From Planctomycetaceae bacterium (lineage in GTDB: Bacteria; Planctomycetota; Planctomycetia; Planctomycetales; Planctomycetaceae), in contig JAKFWA010000071.1 of assembly GCA_021732995.1 (NCBI GenBank), positions 25,408 through 89,407 of the forward strand: 64,000 nucleotides of DNA, written 5' to 3'. The notes beneath the pieces were generated by a model. It searched no databases, was not told the origin of the DNA, and saw only the letters and a program-made list of their open reading frames with translations. Below are positions 54,048 to 62,602 of this stretch, piece after piece. Both the position numbers and the translations under genes were made by a program. Numbering within the stretch: position 1 is the first letter of the stretch; each line of letters opens with the position of its first letter.

Positions 54048-55187
54048 ATGACATTGGAAGATCCGGATACGGTGGGTCACCTCCAGCCACGCAAGAATGA
54101 CCGGTTAACGATCGGGAGGGTCATAGCCATCTTGGCTGGCATTGTACCTTTTATCCTGGTCTGCACATTGCCTTACGGCGAAGACTTTGCCATGGGCTGG
54201 TGGATGTTCCCACTGAGAACCATCAGCCGCGTGACTGTTGATATTCCATCGCTGGTTGTCGGGACAATTGCGTTTGTGGGCTTCACGATTTGTACGCACG
54301 TTACTGGTCGCTGGGTCGCCAGCTGGATGCCCTCCGGAGTCTTGCCCGGCTCACACTGGACCAAGCGGCAGACGTACTCTCTTGTCGGACTGGTCGTTCT
54401 GATGTTTGCCCTGGGAACCGCTCTGGTCGGGGGGGTGCATCAAGTGGTCTGGTTGATGTCCGCCCGATCGGCACCAAGCCTGATCATTGATGACGAGGAT
54501 GAGATACTGCCTCCGGTGGCTGCAGTTCAGACAAGTGCCAATAGGTCTGAGAACAAGAACCGGCTGAAGAACATGGGATACGCAGTCTTCAACTATGAAG
54601 AAACTTACAGATTTCTACCAGCCGGACGCTCGGAGTCGGCGTCAGGAACTCCACTGCATGGCTGGCCGATTCAACTGAGTGGGTTTCATGTCTATTCCGC
54701 CCGCGGGGTCGATTGGAACAGACCGTGGAACGAAGCTCCCAACGACCAGCTGTTTCGCTGCCAGCTTCGCTGCTTTGTGAACCCCACCATGCCCGGGAAG
54801 CTCTTTGATGCTGATGGCTACGGTCTGAACCATTTCGCAGCCAACGTGCACGTGTTCCCACCTTTCCGATATGGCGAAAAACCCACTGTAGATGGTCGAC
54901 CGGTTGGCATGAAGGTGAGGGAAATCAGAGACGGAATGAGCAACACGATTCTGCTCGGCACTGCACGAGGCAACTTCAAGCCTTGGGCTTCTCCTGATGG
55001 GTTGCGGGATCCGATGTTAGGTATCAACCGCAGTCTTGATGGCTTTGGCGGAGCCCCTGGCAGTCCGGCCGCCATGTTCGAGATGGGCGATGGTTCGATA
55101 CGCACATTGAACTCAAAAGTCGACCCGGCGGTGCTCAAGGCACTTGCGACACCCAATGGTGGTGAGCCCACGCCGGACAGCCCTTGA
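54048..55187 (+). CDS. Multi-span membrane protein with DUF1559-type C-terminus
   Basis: A protein of 379 residues. Four hydrophobic helices occupy residues about 20-140 (IGRVIAILAGIVPFILVCTL, IPSLVVGTIAFVGFTIC, YSLVGLVVLMFALGTALVGG). The C-terminal 200 residues have the DUF1559 pattern: KNMGYAVFNYEETYRFLPAG, YGLNHFAANVHVFPPF, EIRDGMSNTILLGTARGNF and FEMGDGSIRTLNSKVDPAVL with LATPNGGE at the end. Standard DUF1559 proteins have a prepilin N-terminus (FTLIELLVVI); here a membrane region replaces it. The ATG at 54048 starts the polar leader; CAGG lies upstream. An upstream in-frame extension overlaps the previous gene and is not supported. Confidence 0.75.
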   Translation: MTLEDPDTVGHLQPRKNDRLTIGRVIAILAGIVPFILVCTLPYGEDFAMGWWMFPLRTISRVTVDIPSLVVGTIAFVGFTICTHVTGRWVASWMPSGVLPGSHWTKRQTYSLVGLVVLMFALGTALVGGVHQVVWLMSARSAPSLIIDDEDEILPPVAAVQTSANRSENKNRLKNMGYAVFNYEETYRFLPAGRSESASGTPLHGWPIQLSGFHVYSARGVDWNRPWNEAPNDQLFRCQLRCFVNPTMPGKLFDADGYGLNHFAANVHVFPPFRYGEKPTVDGRPVGMKVREIRDGMSNTILLGTARGNFKPWASPDGLRDPMLGINRSLDGFGGAPGSPAAMFEMGDGSIRTLNSKVDPAVLKALATPNGGEPTPDSP

Positions 55188-55293
55188 TTCAACAATTGGA
55201 TTGTGTCTGGTCACGGCAGCACGATGTTGCCAGTCAGAAGACATTGGGTGTACCGGAAACCGTGAGCGTCCGCGGTGTGAATTCTCGAGCGCT

Positions 55294-55416
55294 GGGTGGC
55301 CTCGGTTGCCCGTATTCGGGCTACCGAGGTGGCGCTGCCACAGGAAGCCACCACTTCAACTTCTTGTCGCTCTGCGACCCCGGTAGGCCGAGTACAGCCA
55401 ACCGGGGCCACCCGCG
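55294..55416 (+). repeat. Repeat family D, copy 4 (complete)
   Basis: The best complete copy, 123 bases. The outer arms GGGTGGCCTCGGTTG and CAACCGGGGCCACCC are complementary with one mismatch. The inner arms CGGGCTACCGAGGTGGCGCT and CGACCCCGGTAGGCCGAGTA also pair. The centre is CACTTCAACTTCTTG. Confidence 0.92.
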
Positions 55417-55696
55417 ATTGCATCGCTTAGATCACTTCACGTGCTTGGCAACAAAGCCACAATTTCATTTGTTGAATTTGTTCAGAACAGAACAGGTAGC
55501 CACTTTTCTGTCTTTGCAAACCCAAAACAAGGGCTTTGCCACTATGCTCGCCACGATCGTGATTATTTCTTGGGGCGAAATCATCCACTGCGAGCATGTC
55601 TTTCCACTTGCAACGTAAACTAGAGGTTGTGCGAGACCTGTAGACAATTATCGAGAACTTGAGTTGGACCAACTTCAGACCCGTTAGGACCAAGTC

Positions 55697-56518
55697 ATGT
55701 CATCCAATTCACTGCGGACGGCGATAGCTGTATCTTTTGCGTGCGCCCTCGCTGCATCGGCCTCCGGTCAGGGGTCTGATGTCGCAAGTAGTCCAGATGC
55801 GCCGGGCCCTCGAATCCTGGCTATTCTACAGACTCCACAAACTGCGGCTTACCCGCCCAACTTTGTCGCGCTTAGCAGCAAGCTGGAGCTAGTGCAGCGA
55901 CCTAAAGAGCTTCCCGTTCAAACAAAACTAGCGCTGGACTGCGGGGGCAGCATGATCGCGATTCAGGGATCTGGCAGAATGTGGCACTCAAAAGACGGTA
56001 CCGCCTGGGACGCGATCCTGGACTGCGGAAAACGCCCCTGCATTGAGCATCTCACGTCGGCCACGTTTTCACCGCAGACTAATTGCGTGTACCTCGTGTC
56101 TAGAAAAGACGAAGGATACATTTATCGCTTCTCACATAAAAACCAGTCTTTGACGCCTTTTATAACCTTGAAAGGCGAGGACGTTGGGGCAATCGCTTTT
56201 GACAGTGCCTCCTCCACCTTGACGGCAATTTATGTCGCCGAAGGAACTGACATGTACGGTCTTGTTGCTTTTGATTTAACAGGTAAAGAGCTGAATCGCA
56301 GGACTCACAAAGACAAAGAACTGTCAGAAATGCTCGCAGTGGCACCAAGCGATATCACCAGCGCTCTGACTATGGTGGTGAGCGGAGAATCCCTGCTCTT
56401 AATTGCCGTTGACGACAAAAAGATACCAAAGAGTTTCAAGCTATTCTGTTACCGTCACAACACCAAGAACTTGGCGTATAGCGGCCGCGAAACTGTCACC
56501 GTCGACTTAATGCGCTGA
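55697..56518 (+). CDS. Unknown secreted protein, beta-propeller-like
   Basis: A protein of 273 residues with signal peptide MSSNSLRTAIAVSFACALAA, cleaved near ASG. The mature part is beta-rich with repeated strand pairs (MIAIQGSGRMWHSKDGTAWD, FSPQTNCVYLVSRKDEGYIY, GAIAFDSASSTLTAIYVAEG), which suggests a half or small propeller. One Asp-box-like SKDGTAWD is seen. Function is unknown. It is bounded by two family D copies (55294 and 56592) with no other gene, so it is a single-gene cassette. The sequence looks lower in GC than its neighbours. Confidence 0.6.
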   Translation: MSSNSLRTAIAVSFACALAASASGQGSDVASSPDAPGPRILAILQTPQTAAYPPNFVALSSKLELVQRPKELPVQTKLALDCGGSMIAIQGSGRMWHSKDGTAWDAILDCGKRPCIEHLTSATFSPQTNCVYLVSRKDEGYIYRFSHKNQSLTPFITLKGEDVGAIAFDSASSTLTAIYVAEGTDMYGLVAFDLTGKELNRRTHKDKELSEMLAVAPSDITSALTMVVSGESLLLIAVDDKKIPKSFKLFCYRHNTKNLAYSGRETVTVDLMR

Positions 56519-56591
56519 GAGTCGTCGCTCGACGCGACTGCGCATTGAGTTTCAACCTGTCCACTTCGTGTCTGCATCAACATGCCTCGCT

Positions 56592-56712
56592 GGGTGGCCT
56601 CGGTTGCCCGTATTCGGGCTACCGCGGTGCGCAGCCACAGGAAGCTACCACGTCACTTCTTGTCGTTTTGCGACCCCGGTAGGCCGAGTACAGCCAACCG
56701 AAGCCAACCGCG
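56592..56712 (+). repeat. Repeat family D, copy 5
   Basis: GGGTGGCCTCGGTTGCCCG at the left edge is identical to copy 4. The interior shows small deletions (GCGGTGCGCAGCCACAGGAA). The right arm CAACCGAAGCCAACCGCG has diverged. The pairing plan is preserved. Confidence 0.88.
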
Positions 56713-56739
56713 CGTTCTGTGACTCCAACTCTGAAAGGG

Positions 56740-56792
56740 CGCCACTGGCTTCTCAAGTGCAGGAATTGGGCACTGGCAGAGCGAGTGGCACC
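56740..56792. repeat. Minor repeat family H, copy 2
   Basis: GCCACTGGCTTCTCAAGTGC and GGCACTGGCAGAGCGAGTGG, separated by AGGAATT. The reverse form, with AATTCC, occurs at 58432, and the core palindrome at 6348. It lies between repeat D5 and the sialidase 3' end. Confidence 0.65.
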
Positions 56793-56838
56793 CAGTTCCT
56801 TCATGTGACAGAGCACCAGGTTGCACCCTCGAGAATTC

Positions 56839-58278
56839 TCAGCGACCACCCGGACTGGTTTTCGGGCCGGATGCGTCGCGCGGCTTTCCGTGCCAGTCGT
56901 ACGGCCAGAGAGTCGTCGACGTGAAGAAGTCGGTGTGCAAGCGAATGAGGCGTAGATCCTTGCCGTCGCCCGTATCGTTTCGCGAGCCGCCGCCGTAGAA
57001 CAGATAACCCACATCGTCGACGAACGTCAGGGAATGCTGCAGGAAGCCGTCGTCACCGTCGGGGGCACAGCCGATCAGACGAAAGTTGTCCCAGGTGCGG
57101 CCGCCGTCGCGACTGATCAGCGAAGCGAGCTGGCGGCGATCTTTGGCTTTCTTGCCGGGGTACCACGAATGCACCACGGCCGCCAGCGTTTTGCCATCGG
57201 GTAGCACGACGAGTTTGGGAGGATTGTCGCCGCCGCCCAGCGGGAGCACGGCCTCCGTCTTTTCCCAGGTAACACCGTTGTCGCTCGAGAAGCTCAAGCG
57301 GTAGAAGGGCCATTCGTGGCGGCTGATAAACACCATACGCCCATCACCCAGGTGGGCCAGTGCCGCTTCTCCGAGCCGTTTGCCGGCGACACTTCCCACC
57401 TCGCGCCACGTGCCACCGTGATCGTCGGAACCGTAGATCTTCGCGACGCCGCTGAAGTCGGAAAGCGCTTCGAGTAGCCAACCCTTGTCGGCCACGATGA
57501 GCGTATGATTGTTCGCCGAGAATGGACCGATATCGACCGGTTCACTCCAAGTCTTCCCTTCGTCGGCCGAAGAAATAAATTGTCGTTTGCGGTCGACGAT
57601 CACACCCTTCTCGTCGCACGTCCAACGACTGAAGGCCATTCCCAAGCGACCGTCCTGCATCCGTACGAGGGCCGCTTTGCCGAACGCCGTTTGAGCATCG
57701 CCGTTCAGTATCAACCTCGCATCCGACCAGCCCGTGCGACCGTCCCGCGACGTGCGCTGCCAAAGTGATGTCCCGGCGTGATTGCGACGCTTCTCGGCGT
57801 TGGCGACTTGATACGTCAGAAGCAATTCCCCCGAGTTCAATAAGACCGCGGACGGCCCAGAAGGAAATGTCTTCCCCGGCGCGATGAGCACTTCGGCAGC
57901 CAGGTGCGACACCATCGGCAGCGTGGCCGATGATGGGGAAGTAGCCGATTCCCCGTCACCCTTCTTGTCGAAGACCGCAACTCGATGCTCATAATTTGTT
58001 GATGGTTTCATACCACCGTCGTCAAAGTGTGTAACGTCGGGACCGGTCGTTCCCGCCGGATACCACTCACCCCCCGCCTCGCGTCGCCAGATGCGGTATC
58101 CTGTTTCGTTGGTGGCGACATCGTCCCATTCCACGCGCAAGTGGGCCGGTGAAGCCGCCGTATGCCGCAAGTTCTTCGGCACCGCCAAGCGGTCGCTGTT
58201 GGATGAAGGAGGTGCCGCCACGGCGGACGAGAGCAAATAAACCATTCCGGCCGTAAGGCCAAGCATTTGCATTTTCAT
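56839..58278 (-). CDS. Secreted sialidase-like protein with fibronectin-III domain
   Basis: A protein of 479 residues. Signal peptide MKMQMLGLTAGMVYLLSSAV(AA) is followed by a fibronectin type III-like domain (residues about 35-120, VEWDDVATNETGYRIWRREA). The rest is a BNR/sialidase six-bladed propeller with four Asp-boxes: SADEGKTWSEP, SDDHGGTWREV, SSDNGVTWEK and SRDGGRTWDN. An arginine-rich site typical of sialidases cannot be confirmed by eye, so it may hydrolyse a different glycoside. The start at 58278 is at the signal peptide; GGAAATGG lies upstream. It is bounded by family H and D repeats on both sides. Confidence 0.85.
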   Translation of the reverse strand: MKMQMLGLTAGMVYLLSSAVAAPPSSNSDRLAVPKNLRHTAASPAHLRVEWDDVATNETGYRIWRREAGGEWYPAGTTGPDVTHFDDGGMKPSTNYEHRVAVFDKKGDGESATSPSSATLPMVSHLAAEVLIAPGKTFPSGPSAVLLNSGELLLTYQVANAEKRRNHAGTSLWQRTSRDGRTGWSDARLILNGDAQTAFGKAALVRMQDGRLGMAFSRWTCDEKGVIVDRKRQFISSADEGKTWSEPVDIGPFSANNHTLIVADKGWLLEALSDFSGVAKIYGSDDHGGTWREVGSVAGKRLGEAALAHLGDGRMVFISRHEWPFYRLSFSSDNGVTWEKTEAVLPLGGGDNPPKLVVLPDGKTLAAVVHSWYPGKKAKDRRQLASLISRDGGRTWDNFRLIGCAPDGDDGFLQHSLTFVDDVGYLFYGGGSRNDTGDGKDLRLIRLHTDFFTSTTLWPYDWHGKPRDASGPKTSPGGR

Positions 58279-58431
58279 GGTATACCATTTCCGATTGTGC
58301 AAATCTCTCAGTCCGAAGCCGGACGCGGAGCAGCAACAGGCGCCTGCTTCATGTCGAGGTATCAGCAGCCCACAATTCGTAGCCGTGAGCCAGTGATTCC
58401 GCAACTCGTGCTCTGTAACAGCTTGGTGCGT

Positions 58432-58463
58432 GGGTGCCACTGGCTTCGCCAGTGCCCAATTCC
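58432..58463. repeat. Minor repeat family H, copy 3
   Basis: GGTGCCACTGGCTTCGCCAG followed by TGCCCAATTCC. CACTGGCTTCGCCAGTG is a perfect palindrome around TTC. It lies upstream of the sialidase gene. Confidence 0.8.
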
Positions 58464-58544
58464 TTGTTCCGACAACGCACTAGTGCCACTTTTGCCCGCG
58501 CCGCATCACCTTCAAGGAGTGTAGTCCTTGGAGATACCGTAGCA

Positions 58545-58636
58545 CGGGGTGGTATTACCCCAAGACGTTACAATTTCGACTTCCTGTCGCTCTACGACCC
58601 CGGTAGGCCGAGTACGACAACGGGGGCCATCCGCCG
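58545..58636 (+). repeat. Repeat family D, copy 6 (left arm missing)
   Basis: GGGGTGGTATTACCCCAAGAC, then CTGTCGCTCTACGACCCCGG and TAGGCCGAGTACGACAACGG. It has the same left truncation as copy 3. Confidence 0.82.
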
Positions 58637-58681
58637 CTTGCGGAAGTGATCGCTCTTTCGAGAGGCCCACGCACAGATGAC

Positions 58682-59092
58682 TTAGCGCTGCGTGGCGTCG
58701 TTTGCGAGTGGCGTTAGGGATGCTTGGCCAAGGACCAGCCGGAAGATCACCGGATGCCGAAGCGCCAATCCCAGCCACATCAACACTCCGATGATGATCG
58801 GAAAGTACCAGGTATCGTCGACTCGCAGGTGGGTCCACAAAGCCCCGCCGAGATACCCGGTCGTCAGAATCGCGCCGATAAACGCCGTGCGCGGGATCAG
58901 ATAAAGGACCGTGACGGACACTTCAATAACGCCCAGGGTCGTCAACAGATTCAGCGGAATCTGCAGCTTCGTCATCATGTCGGCCTTGCCGGGGAAGTCC
59001 ATGAACTTGGGAACCCCGCTGGCCCCAATCAGGAACAGGCCGACCAGTACGGTCAGCGTCCAGCCGATAATGCGTTGTGTTTTCGTTGGCAT
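58682..59092 (-). CDS. DoxX-like small membrane protein
   Basis: A protein of 136 residues with four membrane helices (IIGWTLTVLVGLFLIGASGV, LLTTLGVIEVSVTVLYLIPR, FIGAILTTGYLGGALWTHL, PIIIGVLMWLGLALRHPVIF) and the DoxX_2-type loop KFMDFPGKADMMTKL. The function of the family is unclear; some members act in thiosulfate oxidation or redox stress. The start at 59092 has CGGAGAT 7 bases upstream, which excludes a longer frame. A family D copy lies just beyond its stop. Confidence 0.9.
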   Translation of the reverse strand: MPTKTQRIIGWTLTVLVGLFLIGASGVPKFMDFPGKADMMTKLQIPLNLLTTLGVIEVSVTVLYLIPRTAFIGAILTTGYLGGALWTHLRVDDTWYFPIIIGVLMWLGLALRHPVIFRLVLGQASLTPLANDATQR

Positions 59093-59679
59093 GTTTATCT
59101 CCGAAGTGATGTGTAGACCCAAGGTGGCCCGGCCGCCCTCTACGAGTTCTCTGGGCCACCCGCGGCACAAGTCACGCGGCTGACCCAGTACTCCCGACCT
59201 GAATATCCGCAGGCAGCCTCGGTTGCCATCTTGAGGGCTAAAAGAGTGCACAGCCACAAGAAGCGTATCACTCCATCCATTGCATGGGCACTCATACTGA
59301 TGGCAGCCAGATGTGCCTTCGAGCGGAACTCCACCTGCATTTCGTCGCTCTGGCCGGTCTCCCGTGCCGAGCATGATTCAGAAGCAGACATCGACGAAGG
59401 ATGGAAAACGCGATGAAGTGCACATACAACTGCTCACCAAAAATTCCCTGTTGGTTTCTCAGGAGCAGAATCTTGAACGACCCCAACCGAAACCGCAGTT
59501 TCTTGTGGCTGTGCCGCCCACGGTGCGGGAATCGGCCGATCGTTTGTATCCCCTGAAAATCAACTGGCCGGATTATTATCCGCCGCGCCGGAGCCGTAAG
59601 CCGCGCGGGTTCTGAAGTTCACGTCGTTCGCCGCGACCTTGTGACCGGAGTTGTCGGACGACAATCAAAGGGAAACAGC
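59093..59679. other. Gap, only doubtful short frames
   Basis: A plus-strand frame ending at 59615 could start at 59373 (MIQKQTSTKDGKRDEVHI...). It has no ribosome site and a Pro/Arg-rich composition, so it is not called as a gene. No named repeat is seen. Confidence 0.35.
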
Positions 59680-60375
59680 ATGACACCTGTAGAGCCTTCT
59701 CAATATCAATATCGCGACCTGGGTGGTCTCACACAGATCCTGAAGGTGGCTCTGCTGGTTTACCTGGGAGTCACTACCATTAATCTGTGGTCGAGCTGGC
59801 TGCAGATCGATTTGCTGGAACGGATCAAAAGCGGTGGTGACTTTACGCAGGCTGAGGCCGACGCAAACGATTCCAGAGAGGCAGTCCTGGGCGTGGCCTA
59901 CCTGCTCGTCATGGCCATTACGGGTTTCATCTTCTTAAGATGGACCAATCTTTCCAAGAAGAATGCGTATGCCCTGGGCGCAACGGATATGGTGATATCA
60001 CCAGCATGGGCGGTTGGTTGGTATTTTGTCCCAGTTGCAGCGCTGTGGAAGCCGTATCAGGCGGTCAAAGAAACATTTCAGGCCTCAAATCCTGAACACT
60101 CGGGTGCCTGGCAGGACGCGCCAACGCCGGGCCTGCTCCCGCTGTGGTGGTTCCTGTGGATCGTGTCATGCATCCTCGCCCAAATGAGCTTCCGCTTGTC
60201 CAATCTCTCAGAATCCGTTGATGGCTTTATCCTGGGTACCTGGCTTCAGATCGGCAACGAATTGCTGGATATTCCACTGAGCATCGTCGTATTTATTCTA
60301 GTGCAGATGCTCTATTCCTGGCAGACAGAGAAACATCAGGCGCAGGCACCTGTCGCTTCTGCGGAGCTGTGGTAG
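59680..60375 (+). CDS. DUF4328-type membrane protein
   Basis: A protein of 231 residues with five or six membrane helices. The DUF4328 landmarks are FIFLRWTNLSKKNAYALG, SPAWAVGWYFVPVAALWKPY with QAVKETFQAS, and LPLWWFLWIVSCILAQMSF. The function of the family is unknown. The start at 59680 has AAAGGGA 6 bases upstream, which rules out the longer frame from 59641. It lies 180 bases upstream of the SulP transporter on the same strand; no terminator is evident between them. Confidence 0.87.
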   Translation: MTPVEPSQYQYRDLGGLTQILKVALLVYLGVTTINLWSSWLQIDLLERIKSGGDFTQAEADANDSREAVLGVAYLLVMAITGFIFLRWTNLSKKNAYALGATDMVISPAWAVGWYFVPVAALWKPYQAVKETFQASNPEHSGAWQDAPTPGLLPLWWFLWIVSCILAQMSFRLSNLSESVDGFILGTWLQIGNELLDIPLSIVVFILVQMLYSWQTEKHQAQAPVASAELW

Positions 60376-60555
60376 ATTGCCCGTTGACTGGCTGCTGGAA
60401 GAATATGCTCGTTCAGATCGACTTGGTGATTGTCTGTGCTTGTTGTTTGAGCAAGGAGCCTCGGTATGCTTGTTCGATTGCTCAACTTCTATTAGTAGAC
60501 TCTTACGCAAAATCGGAAGAGACCGAGTGACAGGTTAAATGAAACTGGTGCGCGA

Positions 60556-62343
60556 ATGGCCGAATTGAGTCCTCAAACGACGCCTGAGCCCGGCCGAATT
60601 CACCGTCCTGCGACCTCGGCGGACCGGTCGGGTTGGATGCGCTGGCTGCCAGGGTTGAAAATACTTCGCGAGTATCAACCAGCCTGGTTCAAGCACGACC
60701 TCGTTGCCGGTGTGGTAATGACCACAATGCTTGTGCCCGTCGGCATCGCATACGCCGAGGCATCGGGATTGCCTGGTATCAACGGCCTCTATGCGACGAT
60801 TGTGCCTCTGCTGGCTTACGCCGTGTTTGGACCGAGCCGCATTCTTGTCCTGGGACCAGACTCATCGCTCGCACCACTAATTCTGAGCGTTGTGATACCG
60901 CTGTCCCGGAACGACCCCGAACACGCAGTCGCAGTCGCCAGCATGATGGCCATCGTCGCTGGTGTCGTCTGCGTTGCGATGGGCCTGTTGCGACTCGGGT
61001 TTGTGACCGAGTTGCTCTCCAAACCAATCCGCTATGGATATATGAATGGTATTGCACTCACGGTGCTGTTGAGCCAGATCCCCAAACTCTTCGGCTTTTC
61101 GGTCAAAGCGGATGGACCATTACGCCAGGCTTGGGGGATTATCAACGCGATCCTCGCGGGCAAGACGAATAGCGTTGCTCTCGCCATCGGCGCCAGCGCC
61201 CTGGTTCTGATCCTGTTCCTCAAGCGATACCCACGCGTGCCAGCGGTTCTGGTTGCTGTGGTCGCGGCCACGTTGGTGGTCGGCATCTTCAATCTGGATG
61301 AACGAGCGGGCGTGTCCGTGCTGGGGTCTCTCCCTCAGGGATTACCCGTGTTGCGCATTCCGAGAATCGGCTTCGACGAGATGGTGCTCATTTTGCAAGG
61401 AGGCCTGGCGGTAGCACTCGTTTCGTTCGCGGACACGAGCGTGCTGTCGCGCGCCTATGCAGCGAGGCTGAAAACTCCGGTCGATCCCAATCAGGAGATG
61501 GTCGGGCTCGGCCTCGCCAATCTGGCAACTGCGTTTTTCCAGGGCTTCCCGATGTCGAGCAGCTCGTCACGTACTCCGGTCGCCGAAGCGGCCGGAGCTC
61601 GAACACAACTGACTGGCGTCGTCGGAGCCGTATGTACCGCATTACTACTACTGGCTGCGCCGAATCTGTTGCAGTCGTTACCGCAAGCGGCCTTGGCAGC
61701 CGTTGTCATCGCCGCCGCTATCGGCTTGTTCGAGATCAGTGAGTTGCGTCGCATCTATCGCATGCAGCGCTGGGAGTTCTGGCTGTCGATGGCGTGCTTC
61801 ACTGGCGTGGCTGTGATTGGAGCGATGCCGGGCATTGCGCTGGCCATCGGAATCGCCGTCATTGAATTTCTTTGGAGTGGTTGGCGTCCGCATTCCGCGA
61901 TACTTGGCCGCGTTGATCAAGTAAATGGTTATCACGATATCACCCGTTACCCGGAGGCACGCCAGGTTCCGGGGCTGGTGTTGTTTCGGTGGGATGCTCC
62001 ACTCTTCTTTGCCAACGCAGAGCTGTTTCACAACCGCGTGCTGGATGCCGTGGCCTCAGCCAAGGATCCGGTTCGCTGGGTTGTTGTGGCCGCAGAGCCA
62101 GTGACGAGCGTCGATGTGACGGCAGCGGACGCGGTGAATGATTTGGATAGAGTGCTCAACTCCGCAAACATCGAGTTGTGTTTCGCCGAGATGAAAGACC
62201 CTGTGAAAGATCTGCTCAAGCAGTTTGGCTTGTTCAGTCAACTTGGCGAACATCTCTTCTTCGCCACGATTGGCGAGGCCGTGAATAGCTATCGCGAGAC
62301 CTACAACATTGAATGGGTCGACTGGAAAGATCGCAATCCGTAA
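60556..62343 (+). CDS. SulP-family anion (sulfate-type) permease with STAS domain
   Basis: A protein of 595 residues. The SulP signature region is PVGIAYAEASGLPGINGLYA, followed by FGPSRILVLGPDSSLAPLIL. About 12 membrane helices cover residues 40-440. NPATAFF-type elements appear as LGLANLATAFFQGFPMSSSS. The cytoplasmic STAS domain occupies about 460-580 (VPGLVLFRWDAPLFFANAEL, VVVAAEPVTSVDVTAADAVN with the Asp/Ser-type motif, and LKQFGLFSQLGEHLFFATIG). Substrate could be sulfate, bicarbonate or another anion. ATG at 60556 is the most likely start. A short GC hairpin follows the stop. Confidence 0.93.
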   Translation: MAELSPQTTPEPGRIHRPATSADRSGWMRWLPGLKILREYQPAWFKHDLVAGVVMTTMLVPVGIAYAEASGLPGINGLYATIVPLLAYAVFGPSRILVLGPDSSLAPLILSVVIPLSRNDPEHAVAVASMMAIVAGVVCVAMGLLRLGFVTELLSKPIRYGYMNGIALTVLLSQIPKLFGFSVKADGPLRQAWGIINAILAGKTNSVALAIGASALVLILFLKRYPRVPAVLVAVVAATLVVGIFNLDERAGVSVLGSLPQGLPVLRIPRIGFDEMVLILQGGLAVALVSFADTSVLSRAYAARLKTPVDPNQEMVGLGLANLATAFFQGFPMSSSSSRTPVAEAAGARTQLTGVVGAVCTALLLLAAPNLLQSLPQAALAAVVIAAAIGLFEISELRRIYRMQRWEFWLSMACFTGVAVIGAMPGIALAIGIAVIEFLWSGWRPHSAILGRVDQVNGYHDITRYPEARQVPGLVLFRWDAPLFFANAELFHNRVLDAVASAKDPVRWVVVAAEPVTSVDVTAADAVNDLDRVLNSANIELCFAEMKDPVKDLLKQFGLFSQLGEHLFFATIGEAVNSYRETYNIEWVDWKDRNP

Positions 62344-62344
62344 C

Positions 62345-62361
62345 CGCAGGGCCACCCTGCG
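62345..62361 (+). terminator. Weak hairpin after the SulP gene
   Basis: CGCAGGG-CCA-CCCTGCG forms a 7-bp stem directly after the TAA stop. No T run follows, so its role in termination is uncertain. Confidence 0.35.
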
Positions 62362-62602
62362 TCGATTCAACTGCCCCTTGTACGTCCAGCAGACGCAGGT
62401 AATGGCGCAGATTGGCGAGTGACGGATGTCAGTCCCATGAGTAATCCAGCCAATACCATCAGAAAATTTACATCCCTCGCTTACCAACTTGTATCACTAC
62501 TACCGCATCATCATTCTCAATCCCAGTTGGATCGTCACCTGGCAAATCGCTACGTTGCATGGCAGTTGAAGTCACATCTCAATTTGCTTGAGGGAGCCTC
62601 GG

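Noticed and set aside
59313..59615. Possible small gene of up to 100 residues on the plus strand
   Set aside because: No ribosome site, Pro/Arg-rich composition and no family match. The best start (59373) would give 80 residues of doubtful character.
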